Below the pieces are notes generated by a model. The model ran no database searches and had not been told where the DNA came from. It saw nothing but the letters and a program-made list of their open reading frames with translations. Shown here piece by piece: positions 50,621 through 59,693 of a stretch of DNA of 64,000 nt; position 1 is the first letter of the stretch, and each line of letters starts with the position of its first letter. Source of the stretch: Sphingobacteriales bacterium (lineage in GTDB: Bacteria; Bacteroidota; Bacteroidia; Chitinophagales; Chitinophagaceae); NCBI GenBank assembly GCA_016235125.1, contig JACRLZ010000002.1:868001-932000 (forward strand). Reading direction: 5' to 3'. A program made the position numbers and the translations under genes.

Positions 50621-51604
50621 CTACTTGGGAATACTGTCTTTAACTGCCGGCGAAGTTATAGGACCGGTTTTATCTTTTCTGCCAAATACGGATATATTAA
50701 CGTAGCGTTTAGGATGTGTTCTCAGGTCATCCATCAGTATTTCTGCAGCGAGGATGGCATCATTCAGTTTGTTGTAAAGTGTTTTATCATTCAGCAAGGC
50801 TCCTAATGTGCCGTCTTTGTTATCAATCTTGGTCACAACTGATTTTAATTTCCCTACCAGGTCATTGATAGCATCAATAGTAGGTTGTACATCCAGCGCT
50901 GCAAGTTTTTCAGACGCCGCTTTTGCATTACTGATTGTTTTATTGATGTTTTCCGTATTCTTTTTTAACTCTTCGGTAAATTCGGATGCATTGTTCAGCG
51001 TTTTAGCTAAAGGCCCGGTCTGGTTGTCCAATAACCCATTCAATGCATTTGATGCCATATTTAAATTGGCAAGAGTTTGTTTGATGTTGTCCCTGTTTTC
51101 ATTGCTCAGTACCCTGTTTATATTATTAAGCACTATATCTAATGTATCAAGCGAATTACGAACCTTGGTAAGGGTGGGGGCGAACTGAGCCCTTACATCA
51201 TCAAGTATCCCATTGTCCCTTCTTGTAAGCAAAGTATCTCCCAGTTCTAAAAAAACAGAATCGGTTCCTTTTTCAATCACTATAAGGGAGCCGCCAACTA
51301 ATGGAGTAGAGATATAAGCTTTTGAGTCCCTTGGAATATTTACTTCCTGCGTTAGGTTGATAGTTGCCACAATACCGCTTATATCTTTATCTTTTGCAGA
51401 CAGATCATACACACTGCCGATTACATAACCATTTATTGTTACGGTGTTTGATTTTGATAAAGAACCAAGATCGCTGAAAACAGCATAGATCCTTCTTTTC
51501 TTTTTGAAAATATCCTTTCCTTTCAGAAAATTGAAGCCGAGGATAAGTATAGTGAGCGCTGAAATTGTAATTACCCCCACTTTTGTTTCATTGCTGATCT
51601 TCAT
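50621..51604 (-). CDS. MlaD/MCE domain lipid-transport protein
   Basis: A 327-residue membrane-anchored MCE protein. One N-terminal membrane segment ('VGVITISALTILILGFNFLK', about 8-27) is followed by a single MCE domain at about 38-115 ('YAVFSDLGSLSKSNTVTING', 'VNIPRDSKAYISTPLVGGSL'). The rest, about 145-300, is a long helical coiled-coil region ('LDTLDIVLNNINRVLSNENR', 'LKKNTENINKTISNAKAASE'). MCE proteins form hexameric rings that pass phospholipids between inner and outer membranes. MlaE and MlaF partners are not in the window. It lies between the amidase and OstA-like genes. Confidence 0.9.
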   Translation of the reverse strand: MKISNETKVGVITISALTILILGFNFLKGKDIFKKKRRIYAVFSDLGSLSKSNTVTINGYVIGSVYDLSAKDKDISGIVATINLTQEVNIPRDSKAYISTPLVGGSLIVIEKGTDSVFLELGDTLLTRRDNGILDDVRAQFAPTLTKVRNSLDTLDIVLNNINRVLSNENRDNIKQTLANLNMASNALNGLLDNQTGPLAKTLNNASEFTEELKKNTENINKTISNAKAASEKLAALDVQPTIDAINDLVGKLKSVVTKIDNKDGTLGALLNDKTLYNKLNDAILAAEILMDDLRTHPKRYVNISVFGRKDKTGPITSPAVKDSIPK

Positions 51605-51644
51605 GCTGCCAAATTAGCTAATAATTTCTAAAGTTCTTGGTAAG

Positions 51645-52601
51645 CTATTCCACATTATTACTGGCTTTCTGATCCAGTTTTTCTTTATAAACACGGAAAG
51701 CGGTGATAATATTATTAACAATTTCATCCTGTCCTTTTTCACTGTTGATATATTCCTCTTCTTCTTTGTTGGAGATAAAGCCGATTTCAACCAGCACACT
51801 GGGCATTCCGGTAGCCTGCAGCACCCAGATACCCTTATCATTTCTTTGTTTTACACCACGATCAATACGTCCTGTTGCGGCAAACTGTTGCTGTATGAGA
51901 TCGGCGAAATTGAGGCTTTTGCGAAAATAGTTTTGGGCATATACAAGCATTCTTGCTTTTTCTGCGGGGTCTGACGGATCTGGGAGGGTGAGTGTGGTAG
52001 TGGAATCTATTTCACCGGTGTAATCATTGTTTTTTGATACGGAATTAATTTTGGCATCATTCTTATTTACGGCCCACACATAGGTTTCAGTACCCATTGC
52101 TTTGTTCTCAATCCAGTAAGTTTCATACACCGGCACTTTCACTGTTTTGGTCACCCATTTCTTTTTCACTTTTACTTTTCGGGTGGCAGTGGTGTAATGA
52201 GAAACTCTTTTGCCATACCAGCCTCCCGGGGCCCGGCCGGCGCTGTTGCAGTGAATGGCAATAAATAAATCCCCTTTTGATTCATTCGCAAGATCGGCCC
52301 GGTAATATAACCCGTCCTCAACAGAGTTTCCGTTGCCGGGCACTATATCCGTGGTTCGGGTGTAAACGATTTTTATTTCGGGAAACTCTTTTTGAATTGC
52401 AGCACCCAGTTTCAGTGAAACCGCAAGGCTAACATTTGCTTCGGTTGAAAATGTTCCTCTTGCTCCGGGGTCCAATCCGCCATGCCCCGGATCAATAATC
52501 AAGGTGCGGATCCCGGCTTTATGAACATCTTTTTTCTTTTCAAAAGAGAAAAAAATAACAGCAGATGAAACGAGAAATAAAGTAAGAATGATTTTTTTCA
52601 T
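51645..52601 (-). CDS. N-acetylmuramoyl-L-alanine amidase (second of a tandem pair)
   Basis: A 318-residue exported zinc amidase (Amidase_3 type) that cleaves the MurNAc-L-Ala bond of peptidoglycan, typically during cell separation. The N-terminal signal is 'MKKIILTLFLVSSAVIFFSF'. Zinc and catalytic residues are His40 (DPGHGG), Glu54 (TEANVSLAV), the later His in AIHCNSA, and the C-terminal VEIGFISNKEEE, where the Glu completes the site. An insertion of about 70 residues before 'NYFRKSLNFADLIQQQF' (Lys/Val/Tyr-rich, with 'KAMGTETYVWAVNKN') is shared with the neighbour and unlike E. coli AmiC. It and the amidase at 52662 look like a tandem duplication. Confidence 0.93.
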   Translation of the reverse strand: MKKIILTLFLVSSAVIFFSFEKKKDVHKAGIRTLIIDPGHGGLDPGARGTFSTEANVSLAVSLKLGAAIQKEFPEIKIVYTRTTDIVPGNGNSVEDGLYYRADLANESKGDLFIAIHCNSAGRAPGGWYGKRVSHYTTATRKVKVKKKWVTKTVKVPVYETYWIENKAMGTETYVWAVNKNDAKINSVSKNNDYTGEIDSTTTLTLPDPSDPAEKARMLVYAQNYFRKSLNFADLIQQQFAATGRIDRGVKQRNDKGIWVLQATGMPSVLVEIGFISNKEEEEYINSEKGQDEIVNNIITAFRVYKEKLDQKASNNVE

Positions 52602-52661
52602 GCGGGTTTCAAATTAAACGGTGTTACAAGCCCACAAGATACAAAGTCATAAAAAAATAAA

Positions 52662-53723
52662 TCAATTCCTTTTTATATTATTTATGTTGCTAAGGCTTTC
52701 TTTTTCCTCAATGGCATTCAGCATTGCCATTACGTCTTTCTCTGTTTGAGATGAGGAGGGTTGATTTTGAGTATTGCTGTTGTCCAGTCCTGCTTCCTGC
52801 TGTTGTTTTTCCAGCCATGTGATGTAAGTTCTCACAGCCTTGATAACGCAATCGGCAATTTCTTTTTGCCCTTCTTTGCTGTTCAGGTAGTCTTCTTCTT
52901 CCCGGTTGGTGATATAGCCTGTTTCAACTAAAATGCTGGGCATAGCAGTAGCTTGCAGCACCCAGATGCCGACTCCACGTTGTCTTACATCTCTGTCAAC
53001 ACGGCCAATTTTGGCAAATTCATCCTGCACAAAACCGGCAAGGGTAGCGCTTCTTTTGAAATACTGTTTTGTTTTTAATAAGGACAATGCAATAAACTCA
53101 GGTGAATTAGGATCAATATCGCCATAGTTCAGTTTATAGTTTTCTTCCTGCAGCATTGGGGCATTTTCCCGCATGGCCACTTCTTTGTCTTCATTCTTAT
53201 GGGCTCCCCAGATATAGGTTTCGGTTCCTTTTGCAGGATTGGGTGTTGTCCAGTGGCGGTACACCGGAACTTCCTTTGTTTTTTTCTTTCTGTTCTTTCC
53301 CTTGCCTGTATAATAGGTAACTTTTTTATACCCTGTAATTTCTGAATGGCGCTGGGGCAATGCTGCATTTACATGAATGCAGATAAAAAGATCTCCTTTG
53401 TTTTCATTTGCTATTTCCGCTCTGCGGTGGAGGGCAGTTATTTTTTCCGTTGGTCTTGATTCCACGATCCGTATCTCCGGCATTTCAGCTTGAAAATTTT
53501 TCACCAGTTCTTTTGATACGGCAAGGCAAATGTCGTCTTCATTAGAGTAAGATCCCCTGGCGCCATTATGGCCGCCGTTTTCCATAATGCCATGCCCCGC
53601 ATCCACAATAATTGTTTTGATAATCTTTTGATTCCCGGATTTTTTATCACGGGCCGAAGTAAAAGAAATAATAATAAGGCTCAGTGATGCTGCGATAAAT
53701 ATCAGAAGGGTTCGTTTTATCAT
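52662..53723 (-). CDS. N-acetylmuramoyl-L-alanine amidase (first of a tandem pair)
   Basis: A 353-residue paralogue of the next amidase. The signal peptide is 'MIKRTLLIFIAASLSLIIIS'. The zinc site is DAGHGI, Glu in 'YSNEDDICLAVSKELVKNF', IHVNAA and VETGYITNREEED. The same 'KGTETYIWGAHKNEDKE' insertion is present. A Gln/Ser-rich tail of about 40 residues, absent from the neighbour, ends the protein. The gene is divergent from lptD, so outer-membrane lipopolysaccharide insertion and peptidoglycan cleavage may be coordinated from one regulatory gap. Paralogue specialisation is not predictable here. Confidence 0.93.
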   Translation of the reverse strand: MIKRTLLIFIAASLSLIIISFTSARDKKSGNQKIIKTIIVDAGHGIMENGGHNGARGSYSNEDDICLAVSKELVKNFQAEMPEIRIVESRPTEKITALHRRAEIANENKGDLFICIHVNAALPQRHSEITGYKKVTYYTGKGKNRKKKTKEVPVYRHWTTPNPAKGTETYIWGAHKNEDKEVAMRENAPMLQEENYKLNYGDIDPNSPEFIALSLLKTKQYFKRSATLAGFVQDEFAKIGRVDRDVRQRGVGIWVLQATAMPSILVETGYITNREEEDYLNSKEGQKEIADCVIKAVRTYITWLEKQQQEAGLDNSNTQNQPSSSQTEKDVMAMLNAIEEKESLSNINNIKRN

Positions 53724-53815
53724 GGCTTTTCAATATCGGTGGAATGAATCTTCACAAATTCTTCAATCTTATCCATAGGAGCCCAGTGGATAAAGATTTA
53801 CATTTGCTGCTGTCA

Positions 53816-56524
53816 ATGAAGCAACTGTACAAATTTAGATCAATTTATTTTTTTATTCTCCTATTTACTGTCGCTATCTTATGCACAGTAACGTGGAAAA
53901 CATCAGCAGCTCACAATGGTCTTTGGAAATTTGACAGGTTTTTAACAGTCCGGTTAGTTATCGGGACCGATACAACGAAGCCGGTAATAAAAACAGATAC
54001 AACGGCAAAGCCCGGGATTGATACTTCAGGCAGAAAGGAAAAGATCGACACTTTTTCATTAAAGATCTCGAAAGATTCATTGGACGCACCATTGAAGTAT
54101 TCAGCAGAAGATTCTGCAGTGGTACTGATACAGGATAAAAAAATTTTATTGTATGGAAAAACCAAAACGGATTATAAGGATATTACGTTGACAGCCCCGA
54201 AAGTGGAAGTAGATCAGCAAACGCAGGTAGTAACAGCAGTAAATCGCAAGGACAGTACCGGTGAGATAATAGAAACCGCTCATTTCAAAAGTGGCGAAAG
54301 CGAATTCAGCAGCGATACGATAAGGTATAATTTCAAAACACAAATCGGGTTAACTAAAAACACCTACACACAGGATGGTGAAATTTTTGTACATGGTGAC
54401 CAAGCCAAAAAAGTAAATGAGACTACCACTTTCATCAGGAAAGCAAGATTTACTACCTGTAACCTGGACGACCCGCATTTTGCGTTTGTAACACCCAAAA
54501 TGAAGGTCATCAATAAAAAGCTTGCTGTTTCAGGTCCTGCACACCCTGAATTTGAAGGAGTGCCCGTTCCGGTTTATTTGCCCTTTGGCTTTTATCCATT
54601 GAGCCAGGGCCGGCATTCGGGCTTATTACCTCCGCATTTTGCTACCAACGAGCAATACGGTCTTGGACTGGAAGGACTCGGTTATTATAAAGTGATCAGC
54701 AACTACTGGGATGTGAGGTTTTACGGAAATCTTTATTCTTACGGCGGGTGGACTTTCAACGTAAATCCCACTTACCGTAAGCGGTATCGCTATAGCGGCA
54801 CATTTACCTTCAGTGTTCAAAACACCAAACTGAATTTTAAGGGTGACCCGGATTTTCTTAAGAACAGGAGTTATAATATTTCCTGGAATCACTCAGTAGA
54901 TGGTAAGGCCAGGCCCGGTACAAGTTTTTCTGCTAATGTAAATGCCGGATCTACCAAATTCAATGAACTGGTTCCAAACAGTACGCAAAGAAATTTTCAG
55001 AATCAGTTAGGTTCGTCCATTGCTTATTCCAAATCATGGGCGGGCAAGCCATACAACCTGACCATCAGTGCCAATCACAATCAGAATAACCTAACAAGAC
55101 TTATTAACCTGAATCTTCCGGATGCAGGTTTTTCCGTCAGCACCCTTTATCCATTTCAGAAAAAAGAGTCTGTTGGCGCCACGAAGTGGTATGAAAAACT
55201 AGGGATAGGGTATAATGGAAATTTCAGAAACCAGGTTTCGTTTTACGACACGGCATTCAGGTTAAAACAACTGATAGATACATTGCAATGGGGGGCACAG
55301 CATAATTTCCCGCTTTCTGTTGCACTGCCTCCTATAGCAGGAGGGGCTATTATTGTTTCGCCGGGAGTATCCTGGTCGCAGGTATGGATTGCTCAAAAAT
55401 TCAGAAGAACCTGGAACCCCGCTACAAAAAAAGTGGATACCAGCATCACCAAAGGATTTTTTATGGATAACCAGGTGGCTTTTTCTCTTTCATTGAATAC
55501 AGCCATCTTCGGAACCTATCAATTTAAGAAGTCGAGAATTGTGGCTATAAGACATGTTATAAGGCCATCCTTCGCTTTTAATTACAGGCCCGATCTTTCA
55601 AAAAAACATTTTTATAAAACACAGGTTGACACTACCGGAAATTACTTCTTTGAGTTCTCCGAATTTGAAGGTGCATTATATTCAGGTTTTTCAAAGGGAA
55701 GAACCGGCGGGATAAGCTTTCAACTGGACAATAACCTGGAGATGAAATGGAGGTCAAAGAAAGATACAGGTGATAATGCCATTAAAAAAGTAAAGCTGAT
55801 TGATGGCTATGGTTTCAGTACGGCATATAATTTCCTTGCTGATTCAATGAAACTGAGTTTTTTTAGCCTCTACCTCCGCACCACATTATTTGAAAAGATA
55901 AGCATTACCGCTTACAGCATCCTTGATCCGTACCAGACAGATGAAAGGGGAAGAGATATTAATAAATATGCATGGCAGGGAGGCGGGTTTAAACCCGGAA
56001 GGCTTACTACCGGCAGCATTTCCATCAGCAGCAATTTTCAAAGTAAGCCCAGGGATTCTAAAAAAGAGGAACAGAGAAAGAAAAATGAACAGCTACGTTT
56101 AAGCGACCCGGATCTTGCCGGAGACCAGCAAAGGCTGCTTGAATACATGCAGCAAAACCCTTCAGAGTTTGTTGATTTCAATATTCCCTGGAGAATAAGT
56201 TTTGGTTACTCCCTTTCATTTACTAACAGGTTAAAATCAGATTTCAGTGGTTTCGAAAAAGATTTTTCATCCAACATCAATCTCAATGGCGGCTTCAATC
56301 TTACGCCAAAGTGGAATTTTTCTGCAAACGGGTTTTATGATTTTGATACAAAAAAACTTCAGACCTTTTCCATGAGCATCAGCCGGGAGATGCACTGCTG
56401 GCAAATGTCGATTAACATTACTCCTGTGGGGCTATATAAATATTTCAGTTTTTCAATCAATCCTAAAGCTGCGGTATTGCAGGATTTAAAAATCAACAGA
56501 ACCCGGTCTTTCCCTAATTTTTAA
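53816..56524 (+). CDS. LptD-like lipopolysaccharide assembly protein
   Basis: An approximately 902-residue outer-membrane protein, Bacteroidota LptD type. I prefer ATG 53816, because a hydrophobic export segment ('YFFILLFTVAILCTVTW') then begins near residue 11 and a -7-like TACATTTG lies at 53799-53806; ATG 53744 is possible. An OstA/LptA-like jellyroll occupies about 100-260 ('ALLKYSAEDS', 'IILYGKTKTDYKDITLTAPK'-like strands, GDQAKKVNETTTFI). The barrel follows: 'VPVYLPFGFYPLSQGRHSGL', typical of LptD, and aromatic strands to the end. It inserts lipopolysaccharide at the outer leaflet with an LptE partner not seen here. Its stop overlaps that of the acyltransferase gene. Confidence 0.88.
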   Translation: MKQLYKFRSIYFFILLFTVAILCTVTWKTSAAHNGLWKFDRFLTVRLVIGTDTTKPVIKTDTTAKPGIDTSGRKEKIDTFSLKISKDSLDAPLKYSAEDSAVVLIQDKKILLYGKTKTDYKDITLTAPKVEVDQQTQVVTAVNRKDSTGEIIETAHFKSGESEFSSDTIRYNFKTQIGLTKNTYTQDGEIFVHGDQAKKVNETTTFIRKARFTTCNLDDPHFAFVTPKMKVINKKLAVSGPAHPEFEGVPVPVYLPFGFYPLSQGRHSGLLPPHFATNEQYGLGLEGLGYYKVISNYWDVRFYGNLYSYGGWTFNVNPTYRKRYRYSGTFTFSVQNTKLNFKGDPDFLKNRSYNISWNHSVDGKARPGTSFSANVNAGSTKFNELVPNSTQRNFQNQLGSSIAYSKSWAGKPYNLTISANHNQNNLTRLINLNLPDAGFSVSTLYPFQKKESVGATKWYEKLGIGYNGNFRNQVSFYDTAFRLKQLIDTLQWGAQHNFPLSVALPPIAGGAIIVSPGVSWSQVWIAQKFRRTWNPATKKVDTSITKGFFMDNQVAFSLSLNTAIFGTYQFKKSRIVAIRHVIRPSFAFNYRPDLSKKHFYKTQVDTTGNYFFEFSEFEGALYSGFSKGRTGGISFQLDNNLEMKWRSKKDTGDNAIKKVKLIDGYGFSTAYNFLADSMKLSFFSLYLRTTLFEKISITAYSILDPYQTDERGRDINKYAWQGGGFKPGRLTTGSISISSNFQSKPRDSKKEEQRKKNEQLRLSDPDLAGDQQRLLEYMQQNPSEFVDFNIPWRISFGYSLSFTNRLKSDFSGFEKDFSSNINLNGGFNLTPKWNFSANGFYDFDTKKLQTFSMSISREMHCWQMSINITPVGLYKYFSFSINPKAAVLQDLKINRTRSFPNF

Positions 56525-57258
56525 TGTGAGTGCTGCACAAGATAATCCCGGGTCTGGTTAAATAGCTTTTCTCTTAGTTGTTCAACTGTTAATGACCCCG
56601 GGGATACAGGTTCCAGGAAATGCATTTCTATTTTTGCCGGCCAGAAGTAAAAAACTTTGCCCGGAGGCAATACTTTCTTTGTGTTAAAGATCACAGCAGG
56701 AATTATTGACTTGCCTGTTTCAGCCGAAAGCCTGAAAGCACCGTCATGAAATTTTTTGAGCGGTTCTGTTGTTCTGTTGCGGGTGCCTTCGGGATAAATG
56801 CACATATGGATTCGCTTTTGTAAGACCCTCTTCATTTTATCAAAACTTTGTCTTCGGCTTATTTCGTTTTTCCGGTTAACTATCACAGCGCCTTTCATAT
56901 AATAAAAACCGAAAAAAGGAACTTTTGTAAAAGATGATTTGGCAATTGTCTTGTTAGCGCCGGGGATAAAGGATGAACTGAGAGGAACATCCATCAGTGA
57001 ATTATGATTACATACAACTATATATGTGTCTCCCGGTTTAAAATTTTCTTTCCCTTTTATTTTGAAGCGGCATCCGCTCAGCGGCAACCACACATTCATC
57101 CACATTCTTGCAAGGGCAATAAAAATTCTTTGTCCATAGGCATCGGGTATCAGCCAGCATAACATGGATGGCAAATAGACGATAAGAAATGTAACGATGA
57201 ATGTAATCAGCGCCCAAAAGGCAAATACCCTTGCCAGTATATTTTTTGCAGCTTTCAT
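56521..57258 (-). CDS. 1-acyl-sn-glycerol-3-phosphate acyltransferase (PlsC-like)
   Basis: A 245-residue membrane-bound acyltransferase of the PlsC/LPLAT family, which adds the second acyl chain in phospholipid synthesis. An N-terminal membrane segment ('FAFWALITFIVTFLIVYLPS') is followed by the HX4D motif (NHNSLMD), 'KVPFFGFYYMKGAVIVNRK' and YPEGTRNRTTEP. ATG 57258 leaves one base after ung; a start 18 bases earlier would overlap it. The stop overlaps the LptD stop by 4 bases on the opposite strand, so no separate terminator exists there. Coupling with ung is by position only. Confidence 0.9.
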   Translation of the reverse strand: MKAAKNILARVFAFWALITFIVTFLIVYLPSMLCWLIPDAYGQRIFIALARMWMNVWLPLSGCRFKIKGKENFKPGDTYIVVCNHNSLMDVPLSSSFIPGANKTIAKSSFTKVPFFGFYYMKGAVIVNRKNEISRRQSFDKMKRVLQKRIHMCIYPEGTRNRTTEPLKKFHDGAFRLSAETGKSIIPAVIFNTKKVLPPGKVFYFWPAKIEMHFLEPVSPGSLTVEQLREKLFNQTRDYLVQHSH

Positions 57259-57259
57259 T

Positions 57260-57931
57260 TTATAATCTCCAGTCAACAGGATCGATTCCGTTTGCTACAA
57301 GGTATTCGTTTGTTTTTGAAAAATGCCTGCACCCAAAAAATCCGGCGCTGGCCGAAAGAGGAGAGGGATGTGCTGATCTGAGTATGCAATGCTTCGTTTC
57401 ATCAATCAGTATTTTTTTCTCTTGAGCAAATTTTCCCCAAAGGATAAAAACAACATTTTTTTTAATCCCCGAAATTTTTTTGATAACTGCATCAGTAAAC
57501 TCAGCCCACCCGATCTTTGAATGACTCATCGGTTCGCCTGCACGAACGGTAAGCGAAGCGTTTAATAAGAACACCCCCTGCTGAGCCCAATGTGTGAGGT
57601 TGCCATGATTGGGTACAGGTACTCCCACATCATCATGCAATTCTTTAAAAATATTTATCAGTGAAGGAGGCGGAGGCACTCCATTTTGTACGGAAAAACA
57701 TAATCCATGGGCCTGCCCGGGGCCATGATAGGGATCTTGCCCCAATATCACCACTTTTACTTTATCAAGCGGCGTTGTATTAAAGGCATTAAAGATGAGG
57801 GAGCCGGGAGGATAAATGATCTTGCTTTGTGACTTTTCTGTTTTGATATGTAAGGCTATCTGCCGGAAATAGGGCTTATTGAATTCATCTTTTAGTATCT
57901 CCTTCCAGCTGGTTTCGATCTTAACATCCAT
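57260..57931 (-). CDS. ung: Uracil-DNA glycosylase, family 1
   Basis: A 223-residue DNA-repair enzyme that removes uracil from DNA. The catalytic motif is GQDPYHG (Asp66 as general base), followed by 'GLCFSVQNGVPPPPSLINIF', the uracil-recognition LLNAS strand ('GVFLLNASLTVRAG') and the late HPSPLSA loop with the His. Length and motifs agree with E. coli Ung (229). It is probably in one transcript with the PlsC-like gene, whose start is one base away. It is divergent from tRNA-Arg. Confidence 0.95.
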   Translation of the reverse strand: MDVKIETSWKEILKDEFNKPYFRQIALHIKTEKSQSKIIYPPGSLIFNAFNTTPLDKVKVVILGQDPYHGPGQAHGLCFSVQNGVPPPPSLINIFKELHDDVGVPVPNHGNLTHWAQQGVFLLNASLTVRAGEPMSHSKIGWAEFTDAVIKKISGIKKNVVFILWGKFAQEKKILIDETKHCILRSAHPSPLSASAGFFGCRHFSKTNEYLVANGIDPVDWRL

Positions 57932-57940
57932 ATATTATCC

Positions 57941-57971
57941 TTTGCCTGCAAGCTAAAAAAAATTACTTTTG
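57941..57971 (+). promoter_or_regulatory. Near-perfect sigma-A promoter of tRNA-Arg
   Basis: TTTG (57941-57944), exactly 19 bases and TACTTTTG (57964-57971) match the Bacteroidota consensus TTTG-N19-TAnnTTTG at every defined position. Transcription would begin around 57978, about 14 bases before the mature tRNA. Confidence 0.8.
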
Positions 57972-57991
57972 CGTCCAGTTCTTAAAAATAG

Positions 57992-58065
57992 GGTCCGGTA
58001 GCTCAGCTGAATAGAGCAACTGCCTTCTAAGCAGTAGGTCACTGGTTTGAATCCAGTCCGGATCA
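57992..58065 (+). tRNA. tRNA-Arg (anticodon TCT)
   Basis: A 74-base cloverleaf. The acceptor stem is GGTCCGG/CCGGATC (one G-U), the D arm GCTC...GAGC, the anticodon stem ACTGC/GCAGT with loop CTTCTAA (anticodon TCT at 58026-58028, reading AGA), and the T arm ACTGG/CCAGT with loop TTTGAAT. The discriminator is A and CCA is not encoded. A consensus promoter lies upstream and a terminator follows 2 bases later. Confidence 0.97.
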
Positions 58066-58066
58066 C

Positions 58067-58098
58067 AAAGCGTCTTGCCTCAGGTGAGACGCTTTTTT
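58067..58098 (+). terminator. Intrinsic terminator of tRNA-Arg
   Basis: AAAGCGTCT (58067-58075) and AGACGCTTT (58087-58095) form a 9-bp stem with an 11-base loop, running into six T. Confidence 0.9.
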
Positions 58099-58191
58099 AA
58101 CAGATCATTTCAGGAATGAAAAGAGGTTTTCTGATAATTAGATTACTTTTATATGGCAAAAACGTATTTTCTTACCAACAATCTGTTGAAT

Positions 58192-59067
58192 ATGAGAAAT
58201 ACTCCCAAACTGCTGACTGCATCTTTAGTTTTATTGATATCTCTTTCTACTCTTGCACAAACCTATTCCGGATTCTCCGATGCCTGCATAGTTTTAAAAT
58301 CTGATACCACGACCAAATCAGTACTTATCAGCAACCTGCTTGAAGACAGGGTGGGAGATATTTCTCCGATCATAGGTGCTGTAGCATGGGCTGAAAAAAA
58401 TAAAAAACTTCAATGCCGCTCCTTATTATATTTTGAATATGGCATGCTTCCGATGTTCATTAAACCCGAGCAGATAACTGAAGCAAAACTCATTTTGCGT
58501 CCGCTTGAAATGAATACGGTTGAATCAGCAGCAGGAATACAAGCCAGTGAGTTTATTGTAAGAAGGATAGTGGAACCCTGGGAAGATACTTTGACAAGCT
58601 GGCTTACACAGCCTGCTTCCAATACAGAAGATGAAAAAATAAAGTTTCTGTCAGAAAATAAAAAGGGAAAAACAGTAAGAATTGATGTAACTGAGATAGT
58701 GCAAAATATGTTCAGATATGGGAACAATGGATTTATGATCAGCTTTAAAGACTCAATGGAAACATCTGTCTTTTTAAGCCAATGGTTTGCTTCAGCCAGG
58801 TATGAGAATAAAAAATTGCGTCCCGAACTTTTGATCAATTATTCCTTGCCTGTTTATGATCATTTTTCAATCGGAGTTTTACCGGTGGCGTTTGGTTTTC
58901 CGCCTCCCCGTTCTGTATTAGGCATGCTACAACAAAATCCAATGCAACAACCGGTTATAACTAATCCTCCTCCTCAACAAACCACAACTCAGCCACCTAT
59001 CAAGGTTCCCACAAGCAATGAACCGCAGTCGCCTCCAAAGGTTCCGGTAAAAACGGTCGAAAACTGA
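58192..59067 (+). CDS. Secreted DNRLRE-domain protein with Pro-rich tail
   Basis: A 291-residue exported protein. ATG 58192 gives the signal 'MRNTPKLLTASLVLLISLST' ending near LAQ; an upstream ATG at 58153 adds 13 polar residues. Residues about 25-215 form a DNRLRE domain (beta-sandwich seen in surface and carbohydrate-related proteins): 'RSLLYFEYGMLPMFIKPEQI', 'TEAKLILRPLEMNT', 'TVRIDVTEIVQNMFRYGNNG', 'FMISFKDSMETSVFLSQWF', 'LRPELLINYSLP'. The last 60 residues are rich in Pro, Gln and Thr and probably form an extended spacer. No sorting signal is seen at the end. Confidence 0.8.
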   Translation: MRNTPKLLTASLVLLISLSTLAQTYSGFSDACIVLKSDTTTKSVLISNLLEDRVGDISPIIGAVAWAEKNKKLQCRSLLYFEYGMLPMFIKPEQITEAKLILRPLEMNTVESAAGIQASEFIVRRIVEPWEDTLTSWLTQPASNTEDEKIKFLSENKKGKTVRIDVTEIVQNMFRYGNNGFMISFKDSMETSVFLSQWFASARYENKKLRPELLINYSLPVYDHFSIGVLPVAFGFPPPRSVLGMLQQNPMQQPVITNPPPQQTTTQPPIKVPTSNEPQSPPKVPVKTVEN

Positions 59068-59076
59068 CGATTGATT

Positions 59077-59592
59077 TTACATTCCGGGGAAACGAAAGCT
59101 GTCGAAGAATACATTAAGTTTTTGTTCGGGAAGTTCTTTGGCTGAATAGCCATAAAGTACGCCGATGAATTTTCCATCCGTCCATGCTTTAACTTTCCAG
59201 TTCTTCTTTTCATTGTCCTCCCAGTAATCGATCACACCACGGGTATTTTCATTTTTGGAAAGATGATGGCCCTTGCCATAGCCAACTGCTTTGCTGATAT
59301 TAAAGCTGGTTTTTAAATAATCAAGATAATTAATAACAAGTTCCTCGGCTCTGTCCAGGTCATCAGCGGGGCTCAGAAGCCTTACACAAATAACCCCATA
59401 ACTGACCTCGTCTTTCACACATTCGCTGACATACACCACAGATGAATCCTGGCTGTATTCTGTTTCAAAATTAAAATTGCAATAGGTATAGACTGAACAA
59501 CCCGAATTGCTGACCGGCACTTTTTTTAAACTCTGGCTATTGGAAATTAAATTGACAATCGTCAGTACAAGCAGGCAGCTAAACCTTTTCAT
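59077..59592 (-). CDS. Exported hypothetical protein
   Basis: A 171-residue protein with a signal peptide (MKRFSCLLVLTIVNLISNSQ). The mature part has several Cys residues near the N-terminus (SGCSVYTYCNFNFE, SECVKDEVSYGVICV), which could form disulfides, and a C-terminal 'DGKFIGVLYGYSAKELPEQK' stretch followed by 'LNVFFDSFRFPG', a pattern seen in small Bacteroidota exported proteins that resemble lipoprotein-like beta-lactamase-inhibitor folds. I assign no function. It is convergent with the DNRLRE gene. Confidence 0.6.
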   Translation of the reverse strand: MKRFSCLLVLTIVNLISNSQSLKKVPVSNSGCSVYTYCNFNFETEYSQDSSVVYVSECVKDEVSYGVICVRLLSPADDLDRAEELVINYLDYLKTSFNISKAVGYGKGHHLSKNENTRGVIDYWEDNEKKNWKVKAWTDGKFIGVLYGYSAKELPEQKLNVFFDSFRFPGM

Positions 59593-59693
59593 AGAAAATT
59601 TTTGTAAAGATAGTTTTACACAGCCATTCGTTGCAAACATGCTGAAATATGAAGGAAGAATTAAATCAGTTAAATTGCGTCGAATAAGACAGC

